From NCBI GenBank assembly GCA_913060665.1, contig CAJXUY010000002.1, positions 62,001 through 126,000 of the forward strand: a DNA stretch of 64,000 nucleotides, given 5' to 3'. The position numbers and the translations under genes were made by a program. Of the stretch, positions 29,297 through 40,253 are shown piece after piece. Under the pieces are notes generated by a model. It saw only the letters and a program-made list of their open reading frames with translations. It had not been told where the DNA came from and did not search any database. The stretch is from an uncultured Oleiphilaceae bacterium (GTDB lineage Bacteria; Pseudomonadota; Gammaproteobacteria; Pseudomonadales; Oleiphilaceae). Each line of letters starts with the position of its first letter. Position 1 is the first letter of the stretch.

Positions 29297-29329
29297 ATTA
29301 TCCATTAACCAAGTAATTCAGTCAAGTAT
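29297..29329 (-). promoter_or_regulatory. iscR promoter overlapped by a type 1 IscR site
   Basis: On the minus strand TTGACT (29320-29325) and GATAAT (29297-29302) have exactly 17 bp between them. A 25-base sequence at 29305-29329 beginning ATACTTGACTGA matches the E. coli type 1 IscR consensus at about 21 of 25 positions and covers the -35. This implies negative autoregulation by holo-IscR. Confidence 0.75.
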
Positions 29330-29388
29330 TACAGAGTCCAACAAAAAAACTGACTAAACCTCACATATCACAAACCGTTTATATGGCT

Positions 29389-30150
29389 TTAAGACCCTTC
29401 ATCTCTAACACCCTTAAAGTCATCATCATTTAATGGTGGCATCACACTATTTTGGTAATCAGAATCAAGGCTTTGAAGAGTTTTACACATTGCTTCCATC
29501 CTTTCATCAACTGCATGCATGTGGTCCAACATACTTCTAATTGATCGAGCAACCGGATCAGGCATCTCCTCGCTAACACCATAGGCGTCGAATCCAATTT
29601 TCTCGGCCATCTTTTTTCTTCGGGCCTCATCTCCGGGAGATGCAACAATAACCCGTCCTGGAATCCCCACTACCGTCGCACCCTCAGGCACCTGCTTAGT
29701 CACCACCGCATTTGATCCTATTTTAGCGTTATCACCCACCTCGAATGGCCCTAACACTTTCGCTCCAGCACCCACGACTACATGATTACCAAGCGTAGGG
29801 TGACGTTTACCCTTATTCCAAGATGTGCCACCTAGAGTGACCCCCTGATATAACGTTACATCATCACCAATAACGGTAGTCTCCCCAATGACAACCCCCA
29901 TCCCGTGATCAATGAAAAACCGACGACCTATATGAGCGCCAGGGTGTATTTCAATACCCGTTAACCAACGACTAAATGTAGAGATGATTCTGGCCAACCA
30001 TAGCAAGCCATTATTCCATAATCCATGCGCCAATCGATGAAATAATAGCGCATGAAGCCCAGGGTAATTAGTTAACACTTCAAATGTATTCCGAGCAGCA
30101 GGGTCCCGCTCAAATACACTTTTTACATCCTCTTTAATGCCATTAAACAT
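29389..30150 (-). CDS. cysE: Serine O-acetyltransferase CysE
   Basis: 253 residues from ATG 30150; an in-frame GTG lies one codon upstream. An N-terminal helical domain (about 1-65) precedes a left-handed beta-helix of hexapeptide repeats with the catalytic [15 protein letters not shown] and [19 protein letters not shown]. It acetylates serine for cysteine synthesis and so supplies the substrate of IscS. It is the shorter type that forms cysteine synthase complexes. Its position immediately upstream of iscR is conserved in Pseudomonas-type genomes. Confidence 0.95.
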   Translation of the reverse strand: MFNGIKEDVKSVFERDPAARNTFEVLTNYPGLHALLFHRLAHGLWNNGLLWLARIISTFSRWLTGIEIHPGAHIGRRFFIDHGMGVVIGETTVIGDDVTLYQGVTLGGTSWNKGKRHPTLGNHVVVGAGAKVLGPFEVGDNAKIGSNAVVTKQVPEGATVVGIPGRVIVASPGDEARRKKMAEKIGFDAYGVSEEMPDPVARSIRSMLDHMHAVDERMEAMCKTLQSLDSDYQNSVMPPLNDDDFKGVRDEGS

Positions 30151-30220
30151 CACTTTTGCCTACTCAATTCAAACCGGCCAAAACTCACCAATATATAAAT
30201 AAAAAACCTAATAAAATATG

Positions 30221-31012
30221 CTACTTAGCACTGATTCCTTTCACTACCGTATTCAAAAAACCTCTCATAATATTCACCTCTATTTTATCCATACGGCTAC
30301 GTTGGAATAAACGTCTAAGCCTTGGAATCAACTGCCTTGGATTATCAGGATCAAAAAAATCAGTTTTTGTCATTACATTTTCCAAATGCCCGATCAAGCC
30401 TTCCACTTCATCCGATGTTGCCAATGCCTCATCCCAACCACTATCCTCTGGGGACAACGTACACGCGGCCTGACTGGCATCCCCCATGCTTGAATACAGT
30501 AAATAATCCATCCGTAACTCATAGGCAAGCACCTGCAGAGCCATTGCCACATTGAGAGAACCATACTCAGGATTAGTCGGTATGTGAACATGATAGTTGC
30601 ACCGCTGCAATTCATCATTTGAAAGCCCTCTGTCCTCTCTTCCCAGCACAATGGCAACCGTATTCTGGTGCGTTTGACCGGTATCACCACTGGATAACGA
30701 TGCGAACTCTCGAACTTTCGCCGCACAATCCCGAGGATTCATAACCGGCCATGGAATCTTACGCCCTCTGGCACTAGCACCAATGACAGACACACAACCT
30801 TCTATAGCTTCATCAAATGTATCGACCACTCGAGCATTTGCCAATATATCTTTTGCGCCCGCTGCTCGCCGCTCTGCCACAATATCCGGAAATGATTTAG
30901 GCGATACCAGGCACAATTCGCCCAACCCCATATTTTTCATCGCGCGCGCGACTGCACCGATATTGCCTGGGTGAGAGGTGTTCATCATGACAATGCGGAC
31001 ATTGCTGTACAT
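30221..31012 (-). CDS. trmJ: tRNA (cytidine/uridine-2'-O)-methyltransferase TrmJ
   Basis: 263 residues. The SPOUT fold begins VRIVMMNTSHPGNIGAVARAMKNMG and contains the knot motifs IVLGREDRGLSNDEL and YGSLNVAMALQVLAYELR. A C-terminal extension (about 165-260), characteristic of TrmJ rather than TrmL, completes it. It methylates the 2'-OH of nucleotide 32 of certain tRNAs. It is divergent from suhB and is the usual partner upstream of cysE. Confidence 0.95.
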   Translation of the reverse strand: MYSNVRIVMMNTSHPGNIGAVARAMKNMGLGELCLVSPKSFPDIVAERRAAGAKDILANARVVDTFDEAIEGCVSVIGASARGRKIPWPVMNPRDCAAKVREFASLSSGDTGQTHQNTVAIVLGREDRGLSNDELQRCNYHVHIPTNPEYGSLNVAMALQVLAYELRMDYLLYSSMGDASQAACTLSPEDSGWDEALATSDEVEGLIGHLENVMTKTDFFDPDNPRQLIPRLRRLFQRSRMDKIEVNIMRGFLNTVVKGISAK

Positions 31013-31137
31013 TAGCGGTTCCTATTCTTTATGAATTTGAGCTTATTTGGAGGCAAATAATATAACTGCAACCGACTCGAAACAAAACAGCTAGCGAGAT
31101 TAATTCAAACAATCAATATAAACGAGCAAATTAAATA

Positions 31138-31164
31138 GTGACACTGAATAAAATTTGCTACTAT
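31138..31164 (+). promoter_or_regulatory. Candidate suhB promoter
   Basis: GTGACA (31138-31143) and TACTAT (31159-31164) are separated by 15 bp, or 17 bp if CTATAG is taken as the -10, and a GC-rich GGCGCC follows. The spacing is imperfect but the element is well placed 40 bp before suhB. Confidence 0.4.
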
Positions 31165-31205
31165 AGGCGCCCTAATTTTTCACCTCGACAGACAGAATTC
31201 ATATC

Positions 31206-32000
31206 ATGCAACCTGTAATCAACATTGCACTTAGAGCCGCCCGCCAGGCAAACGAATACATTCTTCAAACTCTCGACAAGCAGCCCGTGAGTTTTTCAGA
31301 TCCGGAGGCTTGTGCAAAACAGATTAAGAATCTCGAGAATACCGTTTATCGTGTATTTTTTGATGCGCTAAAGAAGGCATATCCCACTCACTATATTGGA
31401 GAGCCAGGCGAACCAACCTCCAGTGAGCACGAAAATAGCTGGAGCATATCCCTGATTCACAGCCCTGAAAACATGTTGAGAAATTTACCTTTTACTGGCT
31501 ACTCAATTACATGCCAGCAGAAAGGAAAAATCGAACATGCACTTTTTATTAATCCTATTACGGATGATGAATTCTCCGCTAGTAGAGGCCATGGAGCTGC
31601 TTTAAACGGTAAGAGAATTCGAGTTTCAGACATTCGAAACCTTGGTCAATCACTTGTTGCCAGTAACCTGCTAGAGAACACTCGAAATATGGACAACCCT
31701 CATGTAGGTATGGACCTAGCATCAGAGCTTATTCAGAGCACATTCAATATTAGGTCTACAGGCTGTGAAGCGGCAGATTTAGCATATGTAGCAGCAGGAC
31801 AGCTTGATGCAGCGGTATTAACAGATGTCGATATGAGTGAGTTACCAGCCGTATTGCTGATCTGCCAGGAAGCCGGAGTATTAACCGGTGACTTTAAAGG
31901 CACACCAACAGCAGCCACGACCAAGCGCGTCATTGCAGCAAACGCCAAATTGTTTAAATCATTAATTCAAAAAGTTCATAACTACAACGCCAGACTGTAA
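31206..32000 (+). CDS. suhB: SuhB homologue with degenerate inositol monophosphatase active site
   Basis: 264 residues, colinear with E. coli SuhB (MQPVINIALRAARQANEYI, then LAYVAAGQLDA). Its location between trmJ and secF is the conserved suhB position. The catalytic motif DPLDGTTNF, however, reads SLIHSPENM (residues 82-90), so both metal-binding aspartates are replaced by Ser82 and His85. The WD of the third site is also not conserved, appearing as SE in my alignment. Metal-dependent phosphatase activity is therefore unlikely. In E. coli, SuhB also serves in the rRNA antitermination complex with NusA, which does not need catalysis; that role would be compatible with this protein. Confidence 0.9.
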   Translation: MQPVINIALRAARQANEYILQTLDKQPVSFSDPEACAKQIKNLENTVYRVFFDALKKAYPTHYIGEPGEPTSSEHENSWSISLIHSPENMLRNLPFTGYSITCQQKGKIEHALFINPITDDEFSASRGHGAALNGKRIRVSDIRNLGQSLVASNLLENTRNMDNPHVGMDLASELIQSTFNIRSTGCEAADLAYVAAGQLDAAVLTDVDMSELPAVLLICQEAGVLTGDFKGTPTAATTKRVIAANAKLFKSLIQKVHNYNARL

Positions 32001-32021
32001 CCCTCTAAAATAACTACAGTT

Positions 32022-32071
32022 TTTCAGGCAATAAAAAGGCGGGTAATCACCCGCCTTTTTATTGCCTGAAA
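32022..32071. terminator. Bidirectional terminator between suhB and secF
   Basis: A perfect 23-bp inverted repeat (arms 32022-32044 and 32049-32071, loop AATC) contains internal A and T runs, so it presents a GC-rich stem followed by U residues in both directions. It separates the convergent suhB and secF genes. Confidence 0.9.
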
Positions 32072-32082
32072 GTCATCACCCG

Positions 32083-33012
32083 TTAAGGCACTTCTTCTAA
32101 CTCTTCACCCTCTACACCTTCTTTAACAGGCACAACCAAGTCTTCTCTCGACACTCCCAAGGCCAACAGAACATTTCCCGCCACATAGATCGAAGAATAG
32201 GTACCAACTAAAACACCAATCAATAGTGCCTTTGAAAAGCCGTTAATCATCTCCCCGCCAAATACGTACAAGGCAATCAATACCAGTAACGTGGTTAAAG
32301 AGGTCACAATGGTTCTGGATAGCGTCTGATTCAACGAGACATTGATAATCTCTTCTGAACTACCTTTGCGCATCTTTCTAAAGTTCTCCCTAATTCGATC
32401 GGACACAACGATCGTATCATTCAAGGAGTAACCAATAACCGCCAACAGTGCTGCAAGAACTGTCAGATCAAAATCCCACGAAAATAACGAAAATATACCT
32501 AGTGTAATAATGACATCATGAGCAAGTGCAACTACCGCCCCAAATGAAAATTTCAGTTGAAAACGCATCGCCACATAAACCATGACAATAGCTAACGCAA
32601 ACAGCAAGCCTAAACCACCCTGCTCCCGCAACTCTTCTCCAACCTGAGCCCCGACAAACTCTGCGCGCTTTAAGCTAACATCAACCCCACCCGACTTTAA
32701 TACAGTAAGAACTTCATCTCCTACCGTATCGCTAAAGCCTTGTGCCAATCGCACCAAAACAGCAGTATCTGCACCAAAGTTCTGAACCGTTAACTTTTCA
32801 TAACCAGCACTCGTTAGTTGAGTACGCACCTCATTTAAATCTGGAGCTGCTTTATATTCAACTTCCACCAGCGTTCCACCGGTGAAGTCCAAGCCAAACA
32901 CCAGCCCTTTAAACGCTAAAGAGCCTAATGACACCAATACAAAGAGTACTGAAAGGGCCGCCGCAATTTTGCGCTTACCCATAAAGTCGATTTGTTTTTT
33001 TACATCACTCAT
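32083..33012 (-). CDS. secF: Protein translocase subunit SecF
   Basis: 309 residues with six predicted membrane helices and a periplasmic domain after the first. It contains the family motifs GLDFTGGTLVEV, AVIGYSLNDTIVVSDRIREN and TLLVLIALYVFGG. With SecD and YajC it uses proton motive force to assist late steps of protein export. GGAG precedes the ATG. secD lies 21 bp upstream, so the two are co-transcribed. It ends just before the bidirectional terminator shared with suhB. Confidence 0.97.
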   Translation of the reverse strand: MSDVKKQIDFMGKRKIAAALSVLFVLVSLGSLAFKGLVFGLDFTGGTLVEVEYKAAPDLNEVRTQLTSAGYEKLTVQNFGADTAVLVRLAQGFSDTVGDEVLTVLKSGGVDVSLKRAEFVGAQVGEELREQGGLGLLFALAIVMVYVAMRFQLKFSFGAVVALAHDVIITLGIFSLFSWDFDLTVLAALLAVIGYSLNDTIVVSDRIRENFRKMRKGSSEEIINVSLNQTLSRTIVTSLTTLLVLIALYVFGGEMINGFSKALLIGVLVGTYSSIYVAGNVLLALGVSREDLVVPVKEGVEGEELEEVP

Positions 33013-33033
33013 TCAAAAACTCCTATACCCTTA

Positions 33034-34887
33034 TCAAATCGACAGTGTCTTAACATTACGATTACCGTATATCAGGTTAATAATCGCCCGAGTCACAACA
33101 ATCGCCGTAAACATCGACGTCAAAATACCGATAGATAAAGTAACCGCAAACCCTTTAACCGGCCCAGTTCCCACAGCAAACAAAATTAACGCGACTAGCA
33201 ATGTGGTAATATTGGCATCAAATATCGTAACAAATGCGCGACTATAACCCGAATGGATCGCGGACTGAGCCGGAAGGCCATTGGCTAGCTCTTCCCTTAT
33301 ACGAGCAAAGATCAACACATTAGCATCTACCGCCATACCAACGGTTAGAACTATCCCGGCAATACCCGGTAGTGTAAGAGTGGCAGACAGTATAGACATA
33401 AACGCCAACAACAAGATCATATTGATAGCCAATGCAATGTTCGCAACCAAACCAAATACGCGGTAATAGACCAGCATAAATAGCAGAACCAATCCAAAAC
33501 CTAATTGTACCGACGACACACCTGCATCAATATTTTGCTGACCCAAGCTTGGCCCTACCGTCCTTTCTTCAACAAAGTACATAGGAGCCGCCAGTGAACC
33601 CGCCCTTAATAGCAATGCCAATTCAGACGATTCAGCAACCGAATCTAACCCTGTAATTCTAAAGCTAGCACCAAACGCACTTTGAATAGTTGCTAAACTA
33701 ATAATACTTCGAACTTCTTTATTCTTTCTTTCTATAACCTCAACACCATCAACCACCCTCTTGATGGTCTTACCTTTTTGCTCAATGAACAAAACAGCCA
33801 TTCGGCGCTTAATAGAGTTACGAGTCACTCGGCCCATCATTGTGCCGCCAGTACTATCTAGAGTGATATTCACTTGAGGAGTCCCATTCTCGTCAAACGT
33901 CGCCGATGCGTTAGAAACACTATTACCTGTGACAATTATGTCTTTTTGCAACAGCGCTGTTCGATTTGGGTTACTTCTGAACTCGAACTCATCACTGGTT
34001 GCTCTACCCGCGTCCGGCTTAGCTTCCAATCTAAATTCCAGATTCGCGGTTGCCCCCAAAATTCGCTTGGCAGCAACGGTATCCTGCACTCCTGGCAACT
34101 CAACAACTATACGGTTTCGCCCCTGGCGCTGAACTAACGGCTCCGCAACACCCAACTCATTAACACGATTTCTGAGTGTAGTCAGATTCTGCTTAACCGC
34201 ATAATCTTCAATTTCTTTGATTTTTGCTTCACTTAACGCTAGATGAACGTAAAAGTAGCTCCCTTCGTCGTCATCTCGTCGCTGAAACTCAAGGTACTCA
34301 CTTCTAATAAGGCTATTCGCCTTTTGCCGCTCTTCATCTTTACTAAATTTTAGTAATAGCGAAAGATCATCTTCAACAGATACACCACGATAGCGAATTT
34401 TTTCTTCACGAAGCTTCGTTTTAATTTCGCTTGCGTAAACATCTAATCGCTGAGTCAACGCCTTATCCATATCCACTTCCAATAGAAAGTGAACACCGCC
34501 ACGCAAATCCAAACCAAGCTTCATGGGTCCTGCCCCCATTGACGTTAACCAATCAGGGGTCGTGGGAGCCAAGTTAAGTGCCGCAATATAATTATCACCG
34601 AGTGCGGCCTGAATAATAGGCTTAGCCGCCAATTGCTCATCACCAGAATCAAAACGAAGCATAGCATTTTTTTCAATCACTTCAGCACCACGATACGCTA
34701 TCCCTGCCTTATCAAGCGCACGTTCAGCGCGCTTAACCAGCTGCTCATCGATTATAGTTGAACTTCTCGAACCGCTTATTTGAAGTGCGTAATCATCTGG
34801 ATATAAGTTTGGTAACGCATATACAACGCCCAAACCAATAGCCACAAGAATTAGGATGTTTTTCCAGAGAGGATACCTATTGAGCAT
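33034..34887 (-). CDS. secD: Protein translocase subunit SecD
   Basis: 617 residues. A first membrane helix (NILILVAIGLGVVYALPN) is followed by a large periplasmic P1 region (with GLDLRGGVHFLLEVD), a conserved block ending LVQRQGRNRIVVELPGV, and five C-terminal helices with GMAVDANVLIFARIREE. It forms the SecDF complex with SecF. An intrinsic terminator lies between yajC and secD (34930-34954), so secDF probably receives only read-through from yajC or has a weak promoter in the 40 bp before its start. Confidence 0.97.
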   Translation of the reverse strand: MLNRYPLWKNILILVAIGLGVVYALPNLYPDDYALQISGSRSSTIIDEQLVKRAERALDKAGIAYRGAEVIEKNAMLRFDSGDEQLAAKPIIQAALGDNYIAALNLAPTTPDWLTSMGAGPMKLGLDLRGGVHFLLEVDMDKALTQRLDVYASEIKTKLREEKIRYRGVSVEDDLSLLLKFSKDEERQKANSLIRSEYLEFQRRDDDEGSYFYVHLALSEAKIKEIEDYAVKQNLTTLRNRVNELGVAEPLVQRQGRNRIVVELPGVQDTVAAKRILGATANLEFRLEAKPDAGRATSDEFEFRSNPNRTALLQKDIIVTGNSVSNASATFDENGTPQVNITLDSTGGTMMGRVTRNSIKRRMAVLFIEQKGKTIKRVVDGVEVIERKNKEVRSIISLATIQSAFGASFRITGLDSVAESSELALLLRAGSLAAPMYFVEERTVGPSLGQQNIDAGVSSVQLGFGLVLLFMLVYYRVFGLVANIALAINMILLLAFMSILSATLTLPGIAGIVLTVGMAVDANVLIFARIREELANGLPAQSAIHSGYSRAFVTIFDANITTLLVALILFAVGTGPVKGFAVTLSIGILTSMFTAIVVTRAIINLIYGNRNVKTLSI

Positions 34888-34929
34888 GGTCTGCCCTATT
34901 CCTTTTTATTGACTTAACTAGAGTTGAAT

Positions 34930-34954
34930 AAAAAAAAGCCCCTTTAGTAGGGGC
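34930..34954 (-). terminator. Intrinsic terminator/attenuator between yajC and secD
   Basis: On the minus strand GCCCC, a 7-base loop and GGGGC are followed directly by eight T residues. This is a canonical Rho-independent structure inside what is usually the yajC-secD-secF operon, only 42 bp before the secD start. Confidence 0.85.
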
Positions 34955-34961
34955 GATCATT

Positions 34962-35330
34962 TTAAATGTCTTTTAATGTGCCTTTTGGCAGTGCGGCAGA
35001 TACTGCAGCTTTCTGGACTTTAATTTCTACATTGTCCGCAATTTCAATCGTTACGAAATCATCTTTAACATCTCGAATTTTACCTGCGATTCCGCCACCA
35101 ACGATGACTTCATCACCCTTACCTAAGCCACCAATAAGGTCGCGATGTTCTTTAGCACGCTTTGATTGCGGTCTCCACATCAGAAAGTAGAATATTAGGA
35201 TAAAGCCAGCAAAGAAAACCAGCTGCCCAATAGCACCCATACCTTCTGGAGCGGGCGCCGCTTCTGCTAATGCAATTGCAGGAAACATCGCTACTAAAAG
35301 AGCCACTATTTTTGAAACATTAAAACCCAT
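34962..35330 (-). CDS. yajC: Sec translocon accessory subunit YajC
   Basis: 122 residues with a short N-terminal hydrophobic region, a main membrane helix (QLVFFAGFILIFYFLMWRPQ) and the cytoplasmic domain with GDEVIVGGGIAGKI, the family signature. YajC associates with SecDF. It follows tgt by about 42 bp in the queA-tgt-yajC order typical of gammaproteobacteria. Its transcript is expected to stop largely at the hairpin directly downstream. Confidence 0.95.
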   Translation of the reverse strand: MGFNVSKIVALLVAMFPAIALAEAAPAPEGMGAIGQLVFFAGFILIFYFLMWRPQSKRAKEHRDLIGGLGKGDEVIVGGGIAGKIRDVKDDFVTIEIADNVEIKVQKAAVSAALPKGTLKDI

Positions 35331-35372
35331 CTACATTCTCTCCAACATTCAGTTTAATAAATACCAATAAAA

Positions 35373-37563
<2,191 letters not shown>

Positions 37564-38209
37564 AACACTACAACATGTAAAAATCGGCCGCACAGTTTAC
37601 CCGAAATACACTGCAGTTTCTATCAAGAGCAGGTAAAACCGGCATGAGCGAGAGCACTCATAGTTGTGGCTGCCATAATATGAGCTGACAAACCAAGCAT
37701 TAAAATTCTAGAGACAGGCACATTCTATATATGAGAACTTAGATTTGCATAATTAAGGCTAACTACCTAGACCATTATAACATTATCGTTGTACTCTTCT
37801 TGTATCTGGCGATAACTAAACCCCTCACCTTCAAATTTAGGTTTAAGCGTACCCTCAGAAACGGCAATTCCACAACTGCAGCGTAAACACTAGTTACTAT
37901 TTCGCCATATACCTCTCAAACCAATACCAATAGACTTCAAGAACACAAATAAGGCCCAAAAAGACAGTAAAACTGGCCTGTTATGCTGCACACGTCTTTA
38001 GACCAGTTATATATAATTTGTTAGTGCTATTATGTACTATAAACAAGAACCAACCGACTAATTATGTCTCGTAGTTGACTCAGTTCGGTGCCTTCTGATG
38101 ATAACGAGATACGAGGCGCACTGGTTATCTGTGGCACTGGTATGCGAGAAAGGTCGAGATTTTCGCATTCTCTATCTTGCTTTCCATAAAACCCACAAAG
38201 GAAATAGTC
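37564..38209. other. Gene-poor region between divergent queA and fabY
   Basis: 646 bp without an intact gene, holding the queA and fabY promoters and a 41-codon open stretch on the minus strand (listed separately). A minus-strand frame at 38030-38218 shows no family pattern and I treat it as chance. Near 38131 there is a sigma-54-like TGGCAC whose partner GC is one base too close. No tRNA or repeat was seen. Confidence 0.5.
37767..37889 (-). pseudogene. Possible gene remnant (no start codon)
   Basis: On the minus strand 40 codons read CLRCSCGIAVSEGT, then KFEGEGFSYRQIQEEYND, and end at TAG (37767-37769). The composition looks protein-like, with a C-x2-C-x-C zinc-ribbon-like start and an amphipathic end. 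There is a TAG immediately upstream and no start codon. Reading through that TAG extends into FLKSIGIGLRGIWR. It may be a decayed gene or coincidence; the parent family is not recognised. Confidence 0.3.
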
Positions 38210-39913
38210 TTGAAACACCTTCCGTTAATAGTCGGCTTTGGAGGTTATAACTCAGCCGGTCGAAGCTCTTTTCACCACTCCTACTTACGAACAGTCCTTG
38301 ACTCAATTCCCGCAGAACAGTCTACCCCTGTCATTTTAGGCTTAGCGACAATGATGGGGCTTGTTCGGTTTGAGAATGAGACTTACATTGACTCTTCGGG
38401 CCTCAAATACACTAAAGAAGAAACTCTAATAAAGTTTAAAGATGAAGTACTTTCCGGAACACTTGTCAGAGAAACTTTATCACCCAATTCAGACTCAAGA
38501 GACTACGCAGTAAGTGATGTCAGCGTTTCAGGGCAACTACCTAGTGGATTTAACCCATATAGTTACTATGCGTCAAAGAACCACCCTAAAGGTCTAGCTC
38601 TAACCATACTGGCTGCAAGCGACGCTTTGATGTCGATAGGTATTCCCTGGCAAACAATCTCACAAAAGATAGATCCGAGTCAGATCTCTGTTTATGCGGG
38701 AAGCCTTATGAGCCAACTTGATGATAATGGCTTTGGTAACATGATGCATGCTGACCTAAAAGGGAAACGTATTACGTCAAAAAATCTTGCATTAGGGCTT
38801 AGCTCGATGCCAGCCGATTTCATTAATGCCTATGTTATTAAAAGCATGGGCAAAACAGGTGGCATTAACGGAGCATGCGCCACATTCTTATACAATCTTG
38901 ACCGCGCTGTGCAGGATATAAGAGAAGGACGAAGCAAAGTAGCAATAGTCGGAAACAGCGAAGCCCCCCTAACACCTGAAATAGTAGGTGGATATGCGGC
39001 TATGGGCGCTCTCGCCACAGACTCCAAACTGCGAAAGTCTCAAAACAGAAATAATATCGACCACCGGCTAGCAAGTAGTCCATTTGGCAACAATTGTGGT
39101 TTCGTTTTATCTGAATCCGCTCAATATATTGTGTTAATGGCTGATGACTTAGCTTTAGATTTGGGTGCAGATATTCATGGCTCAGTTGGTGGCGTATTTG
39201 TCGCCGCAGACGGCCCCAAGTCATCAATCTCATCCCCCGGACCAGGCAACTACTTAACGGTAGCTAAAGCCGTTTATTCAGCTAAAAAACTACTCGATAG
39301 CGAGTCGATAGCTGAGCGCAGCTTTGTTCAAGCTCATGGCTCAAGCACGCCACAGAACAGAACAACCGAATCAAAAATACTCAACAGCATAGCCATAGCA
39401 ATGGGTATTCCGAAGTGGCCTGTCACAGCAATCAAATCATACGTCGGCCACAGCCTTTCTCCAGCCTCAGCAGACCAGACCATCAGCGCTTTAGGAATTT
39501 TTAAGTATGGTGTTCTTCCCGGAATAAATACTATCGATCGCATCGCAGACGATGTTGAGTCAAGCAACTTAGCGTTTAGCACCAAAGATAAAAAGCAAAT
39601 ATTTGATGTTGCATTTATTAATTCTAAAGGCTTTGGGGGAAACAACGCCACTGGCTACTTGCTATCGCCAACGAAAACAGAAGAATTACTGATTGAAATG
39701 CATGGTACCGAAAGAGTCAATAGATCCCATGAAAGACGCGTCAGTACAATAAAAACTGCCGATAAGTACGACCAACAGGCGCAAAAAGGGGACTTAGCAG
39801 TCATTTACACCCTATCTCCTAAATCACGTGGAGACGCCGAAATCAGGGTTGAAAATGATAAGATGTTAATAGATGGGCAAGAATTTTCTCTAGAAGAGTA
39901 TATTGATGATTAA
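38210..39913 (+). CDS. fabY: Beta-ketoacyl-ACP synthase, FabY-like
   Basis: 567 residues from TTG 38210, with AAAGGA seven bases upstream. The start KHLPLIVGFGGYNSAGRSSFHH matches FabY of Pseudomonas aeruginosa, the enzyme that initiates fatty acid synthesis there in place of FabH. The thiolase-fold catalytic residues are present: Cys223 (INGACAT), His376 (VQAHGSSTPQNRTTE) and His414 (KSYVGHSLSPASADQ). It is shorter than the roughly 630-residue P. aeruginosa protein. It is a single gene, followed by a strong terminator and tRNA-Leu on the other strand. Confidence 0.88.
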   Translation: MKHLPLIVGFGGYNSAGRSSFHHSYLRTVLDSIPAEQSTPVILGLATMMGLVRFENETYIDSSGLKYTKEETLIKFKDEVLSGTLVRETLSPNSDSRDYAVSDVSVSGQLPSGFNPYSYYASKNHPKGLALTILAASDALMSIGIPWQTISQKIDPSQISVYAGSLMSQLDDNGFGNMMHADLKGKRITSKNLALGLSSMPADFINAYVIKSMGKTGGINGACATFLYNLDRAVQDIREGRSKVAIVGNSEAPLTPEIVGGYAAMGALATDSKLRKSQNRNNIDHRLASSPFGNNCGFVLSESAQYIVLMADDLALDLGADIHGSVGGVFVAADGPKSSISSPGPGNYLTVAKAVYSAKKLLDSESIAERSFVQAHGSSTPQNRTTESKILNSIAIAMGIPKWPVTAIKSYVGHSLSPASADQTISALGIFKYGVLPGINTIDRIADDVESSNLAFSTKDKKQIFDVAFINSKGFGGNNATGYLLSPTKTEELLIEMHGTERVNRSHERRVSTIKTADKYDQQAQKGDLAVIYTLSPKSRGDAEIRVENDKMLIDGQEFSLEEYIDD

Positions 39914-40012
39914 TCTCGCAAAGTACAGACAACCCATTCTAAAACCAAAACAACTGAAGTAAACATAGCATTTTTAACTACAGGTTCTGTAATCTATTTC
40001 ACAAACCCTAGA

Positions 40013-40052
40013 AACAACAAAACCCTAGCTAAAAAGCTAAGGTTTTGTTGTT
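40013..40052. terminator. Bidirectional terminator between fabY and tRNA-Leu
   Basis: 18-bp arms (40013-40030 and 40035-40052) with one mismatch enclose an AAAA loop; the outer AACAACAAAACC/GGTTTTGTTGTT supplies U-rich ends in both directions. It can terminate fabY and the leftward tRNA-Leu transcript. Confidence 0.8.
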
Positions 40053-40059
40053 AAATAAG

Positions 40060-40144
40060 TGGTACCGGTGGGCGGACTTGAACCGCCACGCCCGAAGGCA
40101 ACGGATTTTGAATCCGTCGTGTATACCAATTTCACCACACCGGC
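40060..40144 (-). tRNA. tRNA-Leu (anticodon CAA)
   Basis: An 85-nt cloverleaf with acceptor GCCGGTG/CACCGGT (one G-U pair), the anticodon loop TTCAAAA carrying CAA, a long type II variable arm (TGCCTTCGGGCG), T arm GGTTCAAGTCC and encoded CCA. The long variable arm and anticodon identify a leucine tRNA reading UUG codons. Confidence 0.97.
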
Positions 40145-40160
40145 ACTGCAATGGAGCGGA

Positions 40161-40188
40161 ATTATACGGCAACAGATTGATACGTCAA
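40161..40188 (-). promoter_or_regulatory. Sigma-70 promoter for tRNA-Leu
   Basis: On the minus strand TTGACG (40183-40188) and a consensus TATAAT (40161-40166) are separated by 16 bp, ending 16 bp before the mature tRNA. Confidence 0.75.
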
Positions 40189-40253
40189 TAGAATAAAATT
40201 TCAAATTGAAAAAAAACCAAAAGAAATAATAGCTCTATTAAATATATAGGCAC

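Noticed and set aside
38131-38146. Sigma-54-like TGGCACTGGTATGC upstream of fabY
   Set aside because: The GC of the -12 element is one base too close to the GG of the -24 element; spacing is critical for sigma-54, so I do not call a promoter.
38030-38218. 62-codon minus-strand frame upstream of fabY
   Set aside because: No ribosome site, no family pattern, and it overlaps the fabY start and promoter region.
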